DNA of 64,000 nt from Streptomyces sp. LBL. Its GTDB lineage: Bacteria; Actinomycetota; Actinomycetes; Streptomycetales; Streptomycetaceae. Shown here piece after piece: positions 1-9,140 of the stretch. A model generated the notes under the pieces. The model had not been told where the DNA came from, searched no databases, and worked only from the letters and a program-made list of their open reading frames with translations. How positions within the stretch are numbered: the first letter of the stretch is position 1; every line of letters begins with the position of its first letter. The DNA is taken from contig NZ_JARXYX010000013.1 in NCBI RefSeq assembly GCF_029893585.1, positions 155,540-219,539 on the forward strand. Direction: 5' to 3'. The position numbers and the translations under genes were made by a program.

Positions 1-1
1 G

Positions 2-964
2 GTGGACGTCGACACCTCGGAGTCACAGGTCGCCATCGCCGACCTGAGCCGGCGGGTCATCGCGCAGGAGACCGTGGGCGTCCGGATCGACGCCGGCCCG
101 CAGGCGGTACTGGACGCGGTGACCGAACGGCTGCAGAGCCTGTTGGAGAAGCACCGCCGTGATCCCGGCCGCATGCGTGAGGTCGTCGTCGGTCTGCCCG
201 GGCCGGTGGACTTCCAACAGGGGTGCGCGGTCCAGCCGACCGGTATGCCGGGCTGGGACGGCTACCTGGTGGCCGAACACCTCCGGGAACGCCTCCACGC
301 TCCCGTCGTGGTGGACAACGACGTCAACCTGATGGCCATGGGGGAGGTCGCTCAGGCCCGGATGGAAACACCGCTGCTCTGCATAAAGATTTCGACCGGC
401 ATCGGCTCGGGTCTCATCGCGGCGAGCGGTGAGGTGTACCGCGGCGCGGACGGAGCGGCCGGCGACATCGGGCACATCAGGGCCGTCAGCGGCAGCAACG
501 TCCTGTGCGCCTGCGGCAACATCGGCTGCGTCGGCGCCCTGGCCTCCCACCGGGCGATCCTGCGCGGCCTCGGCATCCCCGAGTCGACCGCCGACGACCC
601 ACTCCACGGCACCCGCGAACTCGCCCAGCGCATCGCCAACGCCGACCCGACCGCGCTGCACACCGTACGCCAGGCCGCCACCGAGATCGGCGAGGTCGTG
701 GCCATGCTGGTCCATATGCTCAACCCGCGCACCGTGGTGCTGGCCGGCCCCCTGAGCCAACTCCGCGACGACCTCGTGTCCGCCGTACGGGCCGCCGTGT
801 ACCAGCGCGCCCTACCTCTGGCCACCCGCAAACTGACCATCACCGCGACCCAGCTCAAGGGCGCCTCTGGACTGCACGGCGGCATCGCCCTCGCCACGCA
901 GAACGTGTTCAGTCCAGCGGGAATCGCGCGGCTGCTGGCCGACGAACCAGGGCCAGATCGATAG
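2..964 (+). CDS. ROK family protein (5' end outside the window)
   Basis: Sugar-kinase-fold ROK protein whose beginning lies before base 1; the frame is open at the edge and the first visible residues correspond to the end of the ATP-binding strand that, in ROK repressors, follows an ~80-residue winged helix. Visible motifs are the sugar-site stretch VVDNDVNLMAMGE (about residues 103-115), the glycine-rich loop KISTGIGSGLI (129-139) and the cysteine cluster CACGNIGC (169-176), typically zinc-binding in this family. It lies 128 bases before an acyl-CoA ligase on the same strand, so it may regulate that operon. A glucokinase-like enzyme is the alternative; the missing N-terminus would decide. 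Confidence 0.85.
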   Translation: MDVDTSESQVAIADLSRRVIAQETVGVRIDAGPQAVLDAVTERLQSLLEKHRRDPGRMREVVVGLPGPVDFQQGCAVQPTGMPGWDGYLVAEHLRERLHAPVVVDNDVNLMAMGEVAQARMETPLLCIKISTGIGSGLIAASGEVYRGADGAAGDIGHIRAVSGSNVLCACGNIGCVGALASHRAILRGLGIPESTADDPLHGTRELAQRIANADPTALHTVRQAATEIGEVVAMLVHMLNPRTVVLAGPLSQLRDDLVSAVRAAVYQRALPLATRKLTITATQLKGASGLHGGIALATQNVFSPAGIARLLADEPGPDR

Positions 965-1092
965 AACGCCTTGGAGTGCGGTGCCCGGAAGGTTCCAGTC
1001 CCGGGTTGAAGGACGGCGTGGGTCCACATCCACCACGGACCGAATCACCCCAGCCGCCTGGTGCTGCCCATCATCGACCGCAAGGACCAGTC

Positions 1093-2722
1093 GTGAGCGC
1101 CGCCGACCGGGTCACCGAACTGACCGCGACCTTCGCGGCTCCCTCCCTCAGCGTGGCCGAGCTGCTGTGCGACCGACACCCCGCCGACCGCGTCGCGTTC
1201 ACCGTCGTCGGCAGCGACGGCAAGGCTTCGACGCTGTCGTACGGCGAACTCGCCGCAAACTCGCACCGGTACGCAAGGGCCCTGCAAGGGCTCGGGGTCG
1301 GCCCGGGCGACAGGGTGGCAACCCTGATGGGCAAGAGCGCCGACCTGGTCACCGTCATCCTGGCGGCTGGGCGCGGTCTACGTCCCACTGTTCACCGCGT
1401 TCGCACCCCAGGGCATCGCCCTGCGTCTGGAGGGCGCGGGTGCACATGTCGTGGTTGTGGACCCGGACCAGCGTCACAAGCTCGACCCCGGCCCGGACAT
1501 GCAGGACGACCCCCAGCGCCGTGTAGTGGTCACCGGAACCGACACGTCGCGCGGCGACATCCTCCTTGCCGACCTCGTCGCGGCCGCGTCTCCGGAGCCG
1601 CTGCCCGCCATCATAACCAGTGGGGACGGACCCCTGGTGCACATGTTCACCTCCGGCACCACGGGCAAGCCCAAGGGCGTCATCCACCCCGTCTCCTACA
1701 TCACGGGGTGGCAGATCTATCTGGAGTACGCCCTGGGCGTCACCCCGGATAGCAGCTACTGGTGTGCCGCCGACCCGGGCTGGGCCTACGGGCTGTACTC
1801 CGCCATCGTCGCCCCCATGGCCGCCGGCATCCCCAGCCTGCTGCTGACCGGCGGGTTCTCTGCCGAGACGACCTGGCGCACCCTCGTCGACCACCGGGTC
1901 ACCGACTTCACCGCAGCACCCACCGTGTACCGGGGGCTGCGCTCCTCGTCCGTGCCGGTGCCTAAGGGCCTGCGCCTGGAGCGGGCGTCCAGCGCGGGCG
2001 AGCCCCTGACCCCCGAGGTCAACGAGTGGGCAAGCGCCACGCTCGGCCTGGCCGTGCACGACCACTTCGGCCAGACCGAGGTCGGCATGCCCCTGGCCAA
2101 CCACCACCACCCCGAACTCGCCCGCCCGCTCAAGACCGGATCGATGGGCCGCCCGGTACCCGGCTGGAGCCTGACCGTCCTGGCCGACGACAAGGACGAA
2201 CCCGCCGGACCGGACGTGCTCGGCCGGGTCGCGATCGACGTCGCTGGAAGCCCGCTGATGACCTTCCGCGACTACCAGATCCCCGGGCAGAGCGGCTCCA
2301 AGTTCACCCCCGACGGCCGCTATTACCTCACCGGCGACGCCGGACGCGTCGACGCCGACGGCGACTTCTTCTTCTCCTCCCGCGACGACGACGTCATCAT
2401 CATGGCCGGGTACCGCATCGGGCCGTTCGAGATCGAGAGCGTGCTGGCCCAGCATCCAGCCGTCGTCGAGTGCAGCGTGATCGGCGCACCCGACGAGGTC
2501 CGCGGCGAGGTCATCGAGGCGTACGTCGTCCTGCGCGACGGCACCGAGGGCTCACCCGAACTGGCCTGGGAGCTCCAGCAGTTGGTCAAGACCCGCTACG
2601 CAGCCCACGCCTACCCGCGCCACATCCACTTCATCGACGCCCTGCCCAAGACACCGAGCGGCAAGACCCAGCGCTACCTGTTGCGCAAGCGCCGACGCAC
2701 CGAACTCACCACCCCGGAGTGA
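1093..2722 (+). pseudogene. AMP-dependent acyl-CoA synthetase, frameshifted
   Basis: ANL-superfamily enzyme that would activate a carboxylic acid as acyl-AMP and load it on CoA. It starts at GTG 1093 with AAGGA six bases upstream. The first ~92 residues (to VTVILA) read in one frame; the rest, from RLGAVYVPLFTAF onward, reads in the next frame, so the break lies at about 1364-1373. Downstream motifs are intact: the P-loop FTSGTTGKPKGV, the YLTGDAGRVDADGDFFFSSRDDDVI core with its hinge, GYRIGPFEIES, and the PKTPSGKTQR lysine near the C-terminus. Relatives read a few extra residues (often xWRLGAVY) at the break, so a small deletion is likely. It may be a real null allele or a sequencing error. 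It is first in an operon with an enoyl-CoA hydratase and an SDR. Confidence 0.85.
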
Positions 2723-2733
2723 CCTTGACCGGC

Positions 2734-3513
2734 ATGGAACCCCTGCTCGTGGAGCAACACGGCCCCGTCCGCCGGCTGTTGCTCAACCGCCCCGAGCGGC
2801 GCAACGCCCTGGACATCACCCTCATCGAGGCCCTGGACAAGCAGATCACCAGCGCCGAGGCCGATCCCGAGACTGCGGTCATCGCGGTGGCGGGCAACGG
2901 GCGGAGCTTCTGTGCCGGCGGTGACTTCCACCAGTTCCTCGAACTCCACGACCGGGGCGACAACCCGGTCGACTTCCTGGCCGACGTCTCGGCCTGCTTC
3001 ACCCGTATCGCGGCCAGTCCCAAACCCTGGGTCGCTGTGCTGCACGGTCACGCCGTCGCCGGGGGCCTCGAACTCGCCCTGGCCTGCGATGTCGTCGTCG
3101 CCGCCGACACCACGCTCATCGGCGACGGCCACCTCCAGCGGCGCCTGGTACCGGCCGGCGGGTCGAGCGTCCGGCTGCCCCAGGCGGTCGGACGGGGCCT
3201 GTCCCGCTGGCTCCTCCTCACCGGCGAACTGCTCCCTGCCACCGCCTTCGAGAACACTGGCTGGATCCACGCGATCGTGCCCGAGGCCGACCTCGGCGCC
3301 ACCGCCACCCGCGTCTGCCACCAGCTGGCCGACCGCCACAGCCCCGCCCAGCAACACCTCAAGACACTGCTGCACCGCATCGACGGCATCGACCCCGAAC
3401 AGGCCCTGCGCGAGGAACTGGCCACCTTCGCCGACAACTGGTCCGCGAGCTCGGTGGCCGACGCCCTGCGGACCTTCCTCACTCCCCCCACCACGAAAGC
3501 AGACAGCAAGTGA
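2734..3513 (+). CDS. enoyl-CoA hydratase/isomerase family protein
   Basis: Crotonase-fold protein of 259 residues, cytoplasmic, likely hydrating or isomerising a CoA thioester made by the upstream ligase. The CoA-binding and oxyanion-hole segments are visible as GNGRSFCAGGDFHQF (about residues 50-64) and HGHAVAGGLELALACDVVVAA (about 100-120); the second catalytic Glu position is occupied by a loop reading LIGDGHLQRRLVPAGGSS. ATG 2734 gives the N-terminus typical of relatives (MEPLLVEQHGPV). GTG 2719, overlapping the ligase stop, and TTG 2725, five bases after GGAG, are alternatives in the same frame. The stop overlaps the next start as GTGA, indicating translational coupling. The natural substrate cannot be told from sequence. 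Confidence 0.88.
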   Translation: MEPLLVEQHGPVRRLLLNRPERRNALDITLIEALDKQITSAEADPETAVIAVAGNGRSFCAGGDFHQFLELHDRGDNPVDFLADVSACFTRIAASPKPWVAVLHGHAVAGGLELALACDVVVAADTTLIGDGHLQRRLVPAGGSSVRLPQAVGRGLSRWLLLTGELLPATAFENTGWIHAIVPEADLGATATRVCHQLADRHSPAQQHLKTLLHRIDGIDPEQALREELATFADNWSASSVADALRTFLTPPTTKADSK

Positions 3514-4268
3514 ATCGCTACCAGGGACGCGTCGTCGCCATCACCGGGGCCGCACAAGGTCTCGGCCTCGCCATGGCGACCCGATTCGCCGCCGAGGGCG
3601 CCGTGGTCGCGCTCGCCGACGTCAACGAACAGGCCCTCACCGACGCCACCGGAACCCTCACCGACGCCCACGACACGAAACACCGCACCGACGTGGTCGA
3701 CGTGACCGACTCGGCCCAGGTCAACACCTGGATCAACGGCATCACCGCCGACCTCGGCCGCCTCGACGTCCTGGTCAACAACGCCGGCATCATCCGAGAC
3801 AACCGCGTCGAGGACATCACCGACGACGACTGGCACGCCGTCATCGACGTCAGCCTCACCGGCGGCTTCCACTGCGCCCGCGCCGCCTTCGGCCCCATGA
3901 AACGCCAGGGCTACGGCCGTATCGTCAGCTTCTCCTCCATGTCCTGGCGCGGGAACTTCGGCCAGACCAACTACGTGGCCGCCAAGGCCGGCATCGTCGG
4001 CATGACCCGCACCCTCGCACTCGAAGGCGCCCGCCACGGCATCACCGCCAACGCCATCGCCCCCGGCCTCATCGAGACCCCCATGCTCGCCTCCATGAAC
4101 GGCCCCGCCCGCGACAAACTCACCAACAAGATCCCCATGCGCCACACCGGCCGACCCGAGGACATCGCCGAAGCCGCCGCCTTCCTCGCCAGCGAGGCCG
4201 CCGGCTACATCACCGGCATCGTCCTCGACGTCGACGGCGGCATCTCCATCGGATCCTCGATCCGGTAA
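3510..4268 (+). CDS. SDR family oxidoreductase (FabG-like)
   Basis: Classical short-chain dehydrogenase of 252 residues. The NAD(P) site ITGAAQGLGLA is at residues 11-21, the NNAG motif at about 90-93, and the catalytic Ser (SFSSMS) and Tyr-x-x-x-Lys (YVAAK) are in place. The C-terminal PGLIETPM segment is also standard. It starts at GTG 3510 inside the hydratase stop codon. Third gene of the ligase-hydratase-reductase set, consistent with reduction or oxidation of a beta-hydroxyacyl intermediate, by inference from gene order only. Confidence 0.9.
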   Translation: MNRYQGRVVAITGAAQGLGLAMATRFAAEGAVVALADVNEQALTDATGTLTDAHDTKHRTDVVDVTDSAQVNTWINGITADLGRLDVLVNNAGIIRDNRVEDITDDDWHAVIDVSLTGGFHCARAAFGPMKRQGYGRIVSFSSMSWRGNFGQTNYVAAKAGIVGMTRTLALEGARHGITANAIAPGLIETPMLASMNGPARDKLTNKIPMRHTGRPEDIAEAAAFLASEAAGYITGIVLDVDGGISIGSSIR

Positions 4269-4835
4269 CCGCGAACCCGGCGGACGAACAGGTGATCAGT
4301 GCAGCTGCATCGGCCTTCATCGTCCGGCCCAGCCCCGCTGACCGGGCTGGTGATCATGCGTCTCACTGATATCGAGCGATACTCCGGGTCATCACCGCGG
4401 TGGTGATGACATCGAGCCGGGCGGACCCCCGTAGCGGGAAACGTCCACGCCTGCTCCCGTGTGAGGTGATCGTCGAGAATGAGTAACGCCGCCGACCCGG
4501 TCAGTATTTGTGCAAGCCGTGATCGTCTCGTCATGGTCCTTGGACCGGGATGCAGGGTGTGTTCGTCACCGCGTCCGAGGTTGCCTGGCGCCTTGGTCGT
4601 ACGAGAGCGTCTGGAGCCGGAGGCTCAAGAGAGCCAGGTCCTGTCGATGTCGAAGGTGATCCGCTGCTGCCGCGGACATCGCCTTCGAGTCAGTCAGGCA
4701 CCCTTGTCTGAACGTCACTCATCGGAACACTCCACTCGGGTACGTTAGGCGGTACGTTAGTACCCATTTGGTCGGCCTTCCGGCCGGACGACCACCCGCC
4801 GCTTCCGGCGGAGACGCTGATGGGAGACTGCTGCG
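4269..4835. other. 567-base gap with dyads, no gene seen
   Basis: No convincing coding sequence. It holds a 9-bp inverted repeat GTCATCACC/GGTGATGAC (4388-4396 and 4402-4410) flanked on each side by a copy of ATCGAGC, which could end the upstream operon although it has no T-run. It also holds the TetR operator candidate at 4739-4764. Third-position GC is lower than in neighbouring genes. Confidence 0.5.
4739..4764 (+). promoter_or_regulatory. candidate operator: repeated GGTACGTTAG with dyad
   Basis: GGTACGTTAG occurs at 4739-4748 and again at 4751-4760. The second copy continues into a dyad, GGTAC-gtta-GTACC (4751-4764). It lies 72-97 bases before the TetR start and is the only strong dyad near it, so an autoregulatory operator is likely. 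Confidence 0.5.
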
Positions 4836-5525
4836 GTGACGGCCCAACCTGACCCACGTGACCGACGCCCGCGCCGCACGGCACGCAAGCGGGTCGTCGA
4901 CACCCGTCGGCAGGAGGAACTGCTGCGCCAGGCCGAGACCATCATCCTGACCGAAGGCTTCACCGCGGTCACCATGGACGAACTCGCCCAACGCCTGGGG
5001 TGTTCCAAGGCGACGCTGTACAGCCTGGCCTCCACGAAGGAACAACTGGTACTGGCGGTCACCCGCGCCTTCTTCCGGGACGCGACCGCCGAGATCGAGC
5101 AGGCTGTCCAGGCCGAGCCCGACCCCAGGCAGCGCATCCGGGTCTACCTCACCGGCGTCGGCACCGCCATGCGCCGCCACTCCAACGCCTTCTACGACGA
5201 CATGGTCGGCTACGAACCGACCGCACAGATCTACCGCACGAACTCTGCCGCCGCAGCGCACCGGGTCCACCAGATGATCGAGGAAGGCGTGCAGACCGGT
5301 GTTTTCCGCGCCCTCAACGGGCACTTCGCCGCCCAGGTCGTAGCGGTCACCATCGACGCCGTCCAGTCGGGGATTCTTCTGGAGAGCACCGGCCTGACCG
5401 CCGGCGACGCCTTCTCCGAGCTCGGCGACCTCCTGCTGGACGGGCTCAGTTCGGGGCAAGGCGCGTTCGAGTCTCCTTCCACAGCTGGGCGCTCGCCCAG
5501 GGACCAGGTCTCAGCGCCGAGGTAA
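4836..5525 (+). CDS. TetR/AcrR family transcriptional regulator
   Basis: One-component repressor of 229 residues. After a basic, Arg-rich N-terminal tail (residues 1-28) comes the TetR DNA-binding domain: EGFTAVTMDELAQRLGCSKATLY with the recognition helix around residues 55-70. The rest is the alpha-helical ligand and dimer domain, ending in a poorly conserved tail rich in Ser/Pro. GTG 4836 is preceded by GGGAG nine bases upstream. It stands alone between two non-coding gaps; the repeat block at 4739-4764 is its probable operator. Its ligand may be a product of the upstream acyl-CoA operon, by proximity only. Confidence 0.88.
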   Translation: MTAQPDPRDRRPRRTARKRVVDTRRQEELLRQAETIILTEGFTAVTMDELAQRLGCSKATLYSLASTKEQLVLAVTRAFFRDATAEIEQAVQAEPDPRQRIRVYLTGVGTAMRRHSNAFYDDMVGYEPTAQIYRTNSAAAAHRVHQMIEEGVQTGVFRALNGHFAAQVVAVTIDAVQSGILLESTGLTAGDAFSELGDLLLDGLSSGQGAFESPSTAGRSPRDQVSAPR

Positions 5526-6065
5526 AGCCCGGGGAAGGGGCGCACCTCGCGGATCCTCTCTGACCAGACGCCACCCCCATATCCCAAACTACGTGCGCTG
5601 TCGTTGCCTTCCGATCCGAGAGCAGATCTCGGACCCGTGTTCAACAGCAGGTGCTTGCGGACGAGACCCGACCGACTTGGCGCCGATGAGCATCGTTGGC
5701 ACGTTGCGCTGTCACGTCGCGGACGGTCGTCAATGAGCCGCACCGACCGCCGGGCCTGCGGGGGACGCCGAGGTCGCCGGGCATTCCAGCACTGTTGGCG
5801 GATGTGCGCCTGTGAGGGGCTTAGTCCGGTGGCGGTTGGACGTTCTGTTCCCTGTGTCGGAGGGGGAAGCCGGTGCGGGCGCGTCCAGGGCTGGCCTTGG
5901 ATGCCGCGAGGTCGAAGCGACACCGGACCCGCTGGTGAGATCACCCCACCAGGCAGAGACCGCCGATCCATGGATAAACCTTCCTCTCCCGCCCCTGCGC
6001 GGGCGCCCCTACGGTCGAAGTTGCGGGCGCTCACCGGCCCGCCGTACCGAAGGAGTAAGATCCTC
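5526..6065. other. 540-base gap, no gene seen
   Basis: No reading frame here shows homology I recognise. The perfect palindrome ATCCATGGAT is at 5966-5975, about 90 bases before the SDR start, and its core CCATGGAT recurs upstream of the MmyB-like regulator at 7276-7283. A good ribosome site (AAGGAG) ends the gap. Confidence 0.4.
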
Positions 6066-6815
6066 ATGAAGATGACCGGCAACACGATCCTGATCACCGG
6101 CGGAACCTCAGGCATCGGCCTCGGCCTGGCCCTGCGCCTGCACGAGGCCGGCAACAAGGTGATCGTCGCCGGCCGGCGCAAGGAACTCCTCGACGAGATC
6201 ACCACCGAGCACCCGGGCATCGACGCGCTCGTCCTCGACGTCGCGGACCCAGACTCGATTGCCCGGGCCCGCGAGACCGTGGCGGCGAGCCACCCGGGGC
6301 TGAACGTCCTGGTCAACAACGCCGGCATCATGCTGCGGGAAAACCTTCTCGCCCCGGCCGACCTCCCGGTCGCCGAGGATCACGTCACGGTCAACCTGCT
6401 CGGCACGATCCGGATGACGTACGCCTTCCTGCCCCTGCTCGCGGGCAAGGACGACGCGGTCGTCATGAACGTCAGCTCCGCGCTGGCCTTCGTCCCGTAC
6501 CCGAGCACCCCGACCTACAGCGCGACCAAGGCCGCGCTGCACTCCTTCTCCGAGAGCCTGCGCATCCAGCTCGCCGGTGCCGACGCCGGCGTCCAGGTGA
6601 TCGAGGTGGTCCCGCCGGGCGTGCGCACGACCCTGCTGGGCCAGGAGGACAACGAGCACGCCATGCCGTTGGACGACTTCCTCACCCAGGCTCTCGACCT
6701 GCTGCGCGAGAAGCCCGACGCGAAGGAGATCGTCGTCGAGCCCGCCAGGTTCATCCGCGACGCGGTGGCCACCGGTACCTACGACGACGTCCTCGCCATG
6801 GTCGCCAGCAGCTGA
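6066..6815 (+). CDS. SDR family oxidoreductase (DltE-like)
   Basis: Short-chain dehydrogenase of 249 residues. The nucleotide motif ILITGGTSGIGLGLA (residues 8-22), RR after the second strand (VAGRRKEL, suggesting NADP preference), NNAG, catalytic Ser in NVSSALAF, and YSATK are all visible. The C-terminal half (EVVPPGVRTTLLGQ) matches the DltE-like group often annotated as an oxidoreductase of unknown substrate. ATG 6066 has AAGGAG eight to thirteen bases upstream; longer upstream readings lack SDR character. An MmyB-like regulator follows on the same strand, a pairing frequently seen for such regulators in actinomycetes. Confidence 0.88.
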   Translation: MKMTGNTILITGGTSGIGLGLALRLHEAGNKVIVAGRRKELLDEITTEHPGIDALVLDVADPDSIARARETVAASHPGLNVLVNNAGIMLRENLLAPADLPVAEDHVTVNLLGTIRMTYAFLPLLAGKDDAVVMNVSSALAFVPYPSTPTYSATKAALHSFSESLRIQLAGADAGVQVIEVVPPGVRTTLLGQEDNEHAMPLDDFLTQALDLLREKPDAKEIVVEPARFIRDAVATGTYDDVLAMVASS

Positions 6816-7328
6816 CCGACCTGTAGTGGCCTACGCGGAACAACCGCAAGCGGGCAGGTCCTGTTGGGCCACATCATGGGCGAACGCAACTGGAACGCCT
6901 CGGGGGAGGGCCTCAAGACGCGGAACGGTGAGGAAGCGTCTTCGGCGTCGCCACGCTCGTCGCACGGGAGGCGCCCCGGCTCCGTCCTGAGTGCCGTCGG
7001 GCAGGCGAGCGACTGGCCGACACGGTCCACATCGTCGTCTCGGCCAGGCCGGCCGACGAGGCCCGGGGCCGCTCCCAAAGCGTCGGCGCCGTCGACGGGG
7101 GACTGTCGCCGCCGGCCGCCTTCCATACCGGTGGCCCGCGGTGTGCCGCCGATGGCCGGCGAATTTCCCAGCGGGTCATGCAGGTCAAGGGCCCATCGGG
7201 TCTTCCTGCGGCGAGCGACCTCGGCATCGGCCTCGCTCATGGGCGGCTCCGCGCGGGTGGGAGAGGGCTGCTCAGCCATGGATTGGCAGTCTCTGGATAG
7301 CCGGCCTCGATACGGCGAGGATGGGGAC
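6816..7328. other. 513-base gap, no confident gene
   Basis: Open frames exist on both strands but none shows a domain or motif I recognise. One forward reading is open for most of the gap yet has unusual composition, so a decayed gene is possible. The CCATGGAT octamer at 7276-7283 precedes the regulator. Confidence 0.35.
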
Positions 7329-8168
7329 ATGGACAAGAAGGAACTGGCGGAATTCCTGCGCCACCGGCGTGAGACGCTGCGGCCCCGCGACGTCGGGCTG
7401 GTCGAGGGGCCGCGCAGGCGTACCCAAGGACTGCGCCGCGAGGAGGTCGCGCAGCTCGCCGGCATGTCCACCGACTACTACGCCCGGCTGGAACAGCAGC
7501 GTGCTCCCCAGCCTTCCGTCCAGATCACCACGGCTCTCGCCCGGGCGCTGCGGCTGTCCCTGGACGAGCGCGACCATCTCTTCGTCCTCATCGGCCACAA
7601 CGCCCCGGCCCGCTTCCACCGCTCCGAACATGTCAGCCCGCCGCTGATGCGGGTCCTGGACCGTCTGGACGACTCCCCGGCCATGGTGCAGACCGATCTG
7701 TTCGACACCCTCGCGATGAACCCCTTGGCCGTGGCGCTGCTTGGCGACCAGACCCGCCACACCGGTCTGGCCCGCAGCGGCTACTACCGCTGGTTCATGG
7801 ACCCGGCCGAGCGTCTGATGGTTCCCGAGGAGAGCCACGAACGCCACGGCCGCGCCCAGGCGGCTCGCTTGCGGGCCGCGCTGACAGCCGGCAGCGACAT
7901 CCCCCGAGCCGCCCGGATCGTCGCCGAACTCCAGGAACACAGCCCCGAGTTCGTCCGCATGTGGGAACTGCAGGAGGTCGCGCAACGCTACGACGACTGC
8001 AAGACCATCGTTCATCCCGAACTCGGCCGCATCGACGTCGACGCCCAGGTTCTGTTCACCGAGAACCGCGCCCAGACCCTGGTGGTGCTGACCACTCGCC
8101 CCGGCACGGAGAGCCACAGCAAGCTCGAACTGCTCTCCGTCATAGGGCACCAGCAGCTCACCCCCTGA
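7329..8168 (+). CDS. MmyB-like helix-turn-helix transcriptional regulator
   Basis: 279-residue regulator with an XRE-type helix-turn-helix at the N-terminus (residues ~5-75; RRTQGLRREEVAQLAGMSTDYYARLEQ) followed by the MmyB ligand-binding domain, a PAS-like fold proposed to bind fatty acids (ALLGDQ, YYRWFMDP, AARLRA and the LTTRPGTES segment). ATG 7329 has GAGG eight bases upstream. The family tends to sit beside SDR genes and to control them; here the DltE-like SDR is 513 bases upstream and the two promoters share CCATGGAT. Autoregulation is likely but unproven. Confidence 0.92.
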   Translation: MDKKELAEFLRHRRETLRPRDVGLVEGPRRRTQGLRREEVAQLAGMSTDYYARLEQQRAPQPSVQITTALARALRLSLDERDHLFVLIGHNAPARFHRSEHVSPPLMRVLDRLDDSPAMVQTDLFDTLAMNPLAVALLGDQTRHTGLARSGYYRWFMDPAERLMVPEESHERHGRAQAARLRAALTAGSDIPRAARIVAELQEHSPEFVRMWELQEVAQRYDDCKTIVHPELGRIDVDAQVLFTENRAQTLVVLTTRPGTESHSKLELLSVIGHQQLTP

Positions 8169-8354
8169 CGTCATGGGCCGGGAGACGGGTCAGGGCTCGG
8201 CGCAGGAGGGGTCGAACAGGTTGGAGACCTGTGTCCCGGACCCGGTCGGGGGCGCTGGTGATACCACCCACTTCCGCACGGCTCTTGCTCTGCGCGCTGC
8301 GGCCGGACAGGTGGGCCCCCTGTGCTGTCCGGGCGCCGTGGCCGGGCCGCCGAT

Positions 8355-8412
8355 TTGACCGGATGCCGCCTCCGTTTTACTCTCGAATGCATACGGAGGC
8401 AGCATCCGTTTT
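8355..8412 (+). promoter_or_regulatory. promoter embedded in a 15-bp inverted repeat (TetR operator)
   Basis: TTGACC (8355-8360), a 17-base spacer and TACTCT (8378-8383) form a plausible sigma70-type promoter for the TetR gene at 8449. An inverted repeat with 15-base arms (8361-8375 and 8393-8407, one mismatch, 17-base spacer) covers the spacer, the -10 and the start region. The 11-mers GCCTCCGTTTT and GCATCCGTTTT repeat directly. This is the expected geometry for TetR self-repression. Confidence 0.7.
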
Positions 8413-8448
8413 GATGTGGCCGCAGGATCAGGACAGGCAGGAGGGCGC

Positions 8449-9042
8449 ATGAGCGCCGGTGAACTGCGGGGACGCAAGCCCCGCGCGGACGTCCAGCGCA
8501 ACCGCGCTGCCCTCCTGGAGACCGCGCAGCGTCACTTCCTGCAGCACGGCGTCGGCACCTCCCTCGAGGCGGTGGCCAAGGAGGCGGGCGTCGGGCCCGG
8601 CACCCTGTACCGGCACTTCCCCACCCGGGAGGCGCTGCTGGCGGCCGTGCTGCAGACGCGCTCCGAGGAGCTGGTGGCCCGTCAGGCGGACATCGAGCAG
8701 CTCGACGACCCCGCCGAGGCGCTGGAGCAGTGGCTGCGGGCGATGGAGGACTACTTCAGCGCCTACAGCGGCCTTCCGGAACCACTCATGGCCGCGGCCA
8801 GGGCGCAGGAGCCGGACAGCCCGCTCACGATTCCCTGCGACATCCTCATCTCCGCCACCGATGAGTACGTGCGAGCCGCGCAGCTCGCGGGGCGCGTGCG
8901 CGCGTCGGTGCGCGGGCACGACCTGTTCCTCGCGGCCTGTTCCGTTGCCTGGATCAAGGGCACCGGCACCGAGGGGGAGCCGCTCGACCGGCTGCGCACG
9001 CTCATCGCGAGCGGCTACCGCGAGCGGGGCACCCAGGCGTAA
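8449..9042 (+). CDS. TetR/AcrR family regulator of redox cassette
   Basis: 197-residue TetR regulator. The DNA-binding domain runs over residues ~12-60 (RNRAALLETAQRHFLQHGVGTSLEAVAKEAGVGPGTLYRHFPTREALL split across the standard three helices). The remainder is a helical effector domain of the YsiA/TetR_C SBD-like type. ATG 8449 follows GGAGGG. Its promoter is covered by a long inverted repeat. The downstream oxidoreductase, nitroreductase and Gfo/Idh genes are on the same strand, so it probably controls electrophile or quinone detoxification; that role is inferred. Confidence 0.9.
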   Translation: MSAGELRGRKPRADVQRNRAALLETAQRHFLQHGVGTSLEAVAKEAGVGPGTLYRHFPTREALLAAVLQTRSEELVARQADIEQLDDPAEALEQWLRAMEDYFSAYSGLPEPLMAAARAQEPDSPLTIPCDILISATDEYVRAAQLAGRVRASVRGHDLFLAACSVAWIKGTGTEGEPLDRLRTLIASGYRERGTQA

Positions 9043-9140
9043 ACGTCAGGCCCCCGCCCCGACCCCGCAACACCAGGTGGTACCACCACCCGGCCTTCAC
9101 ATTGCCCTCAGGGGCAGTGCAACCAACTAAAGGACAAATC

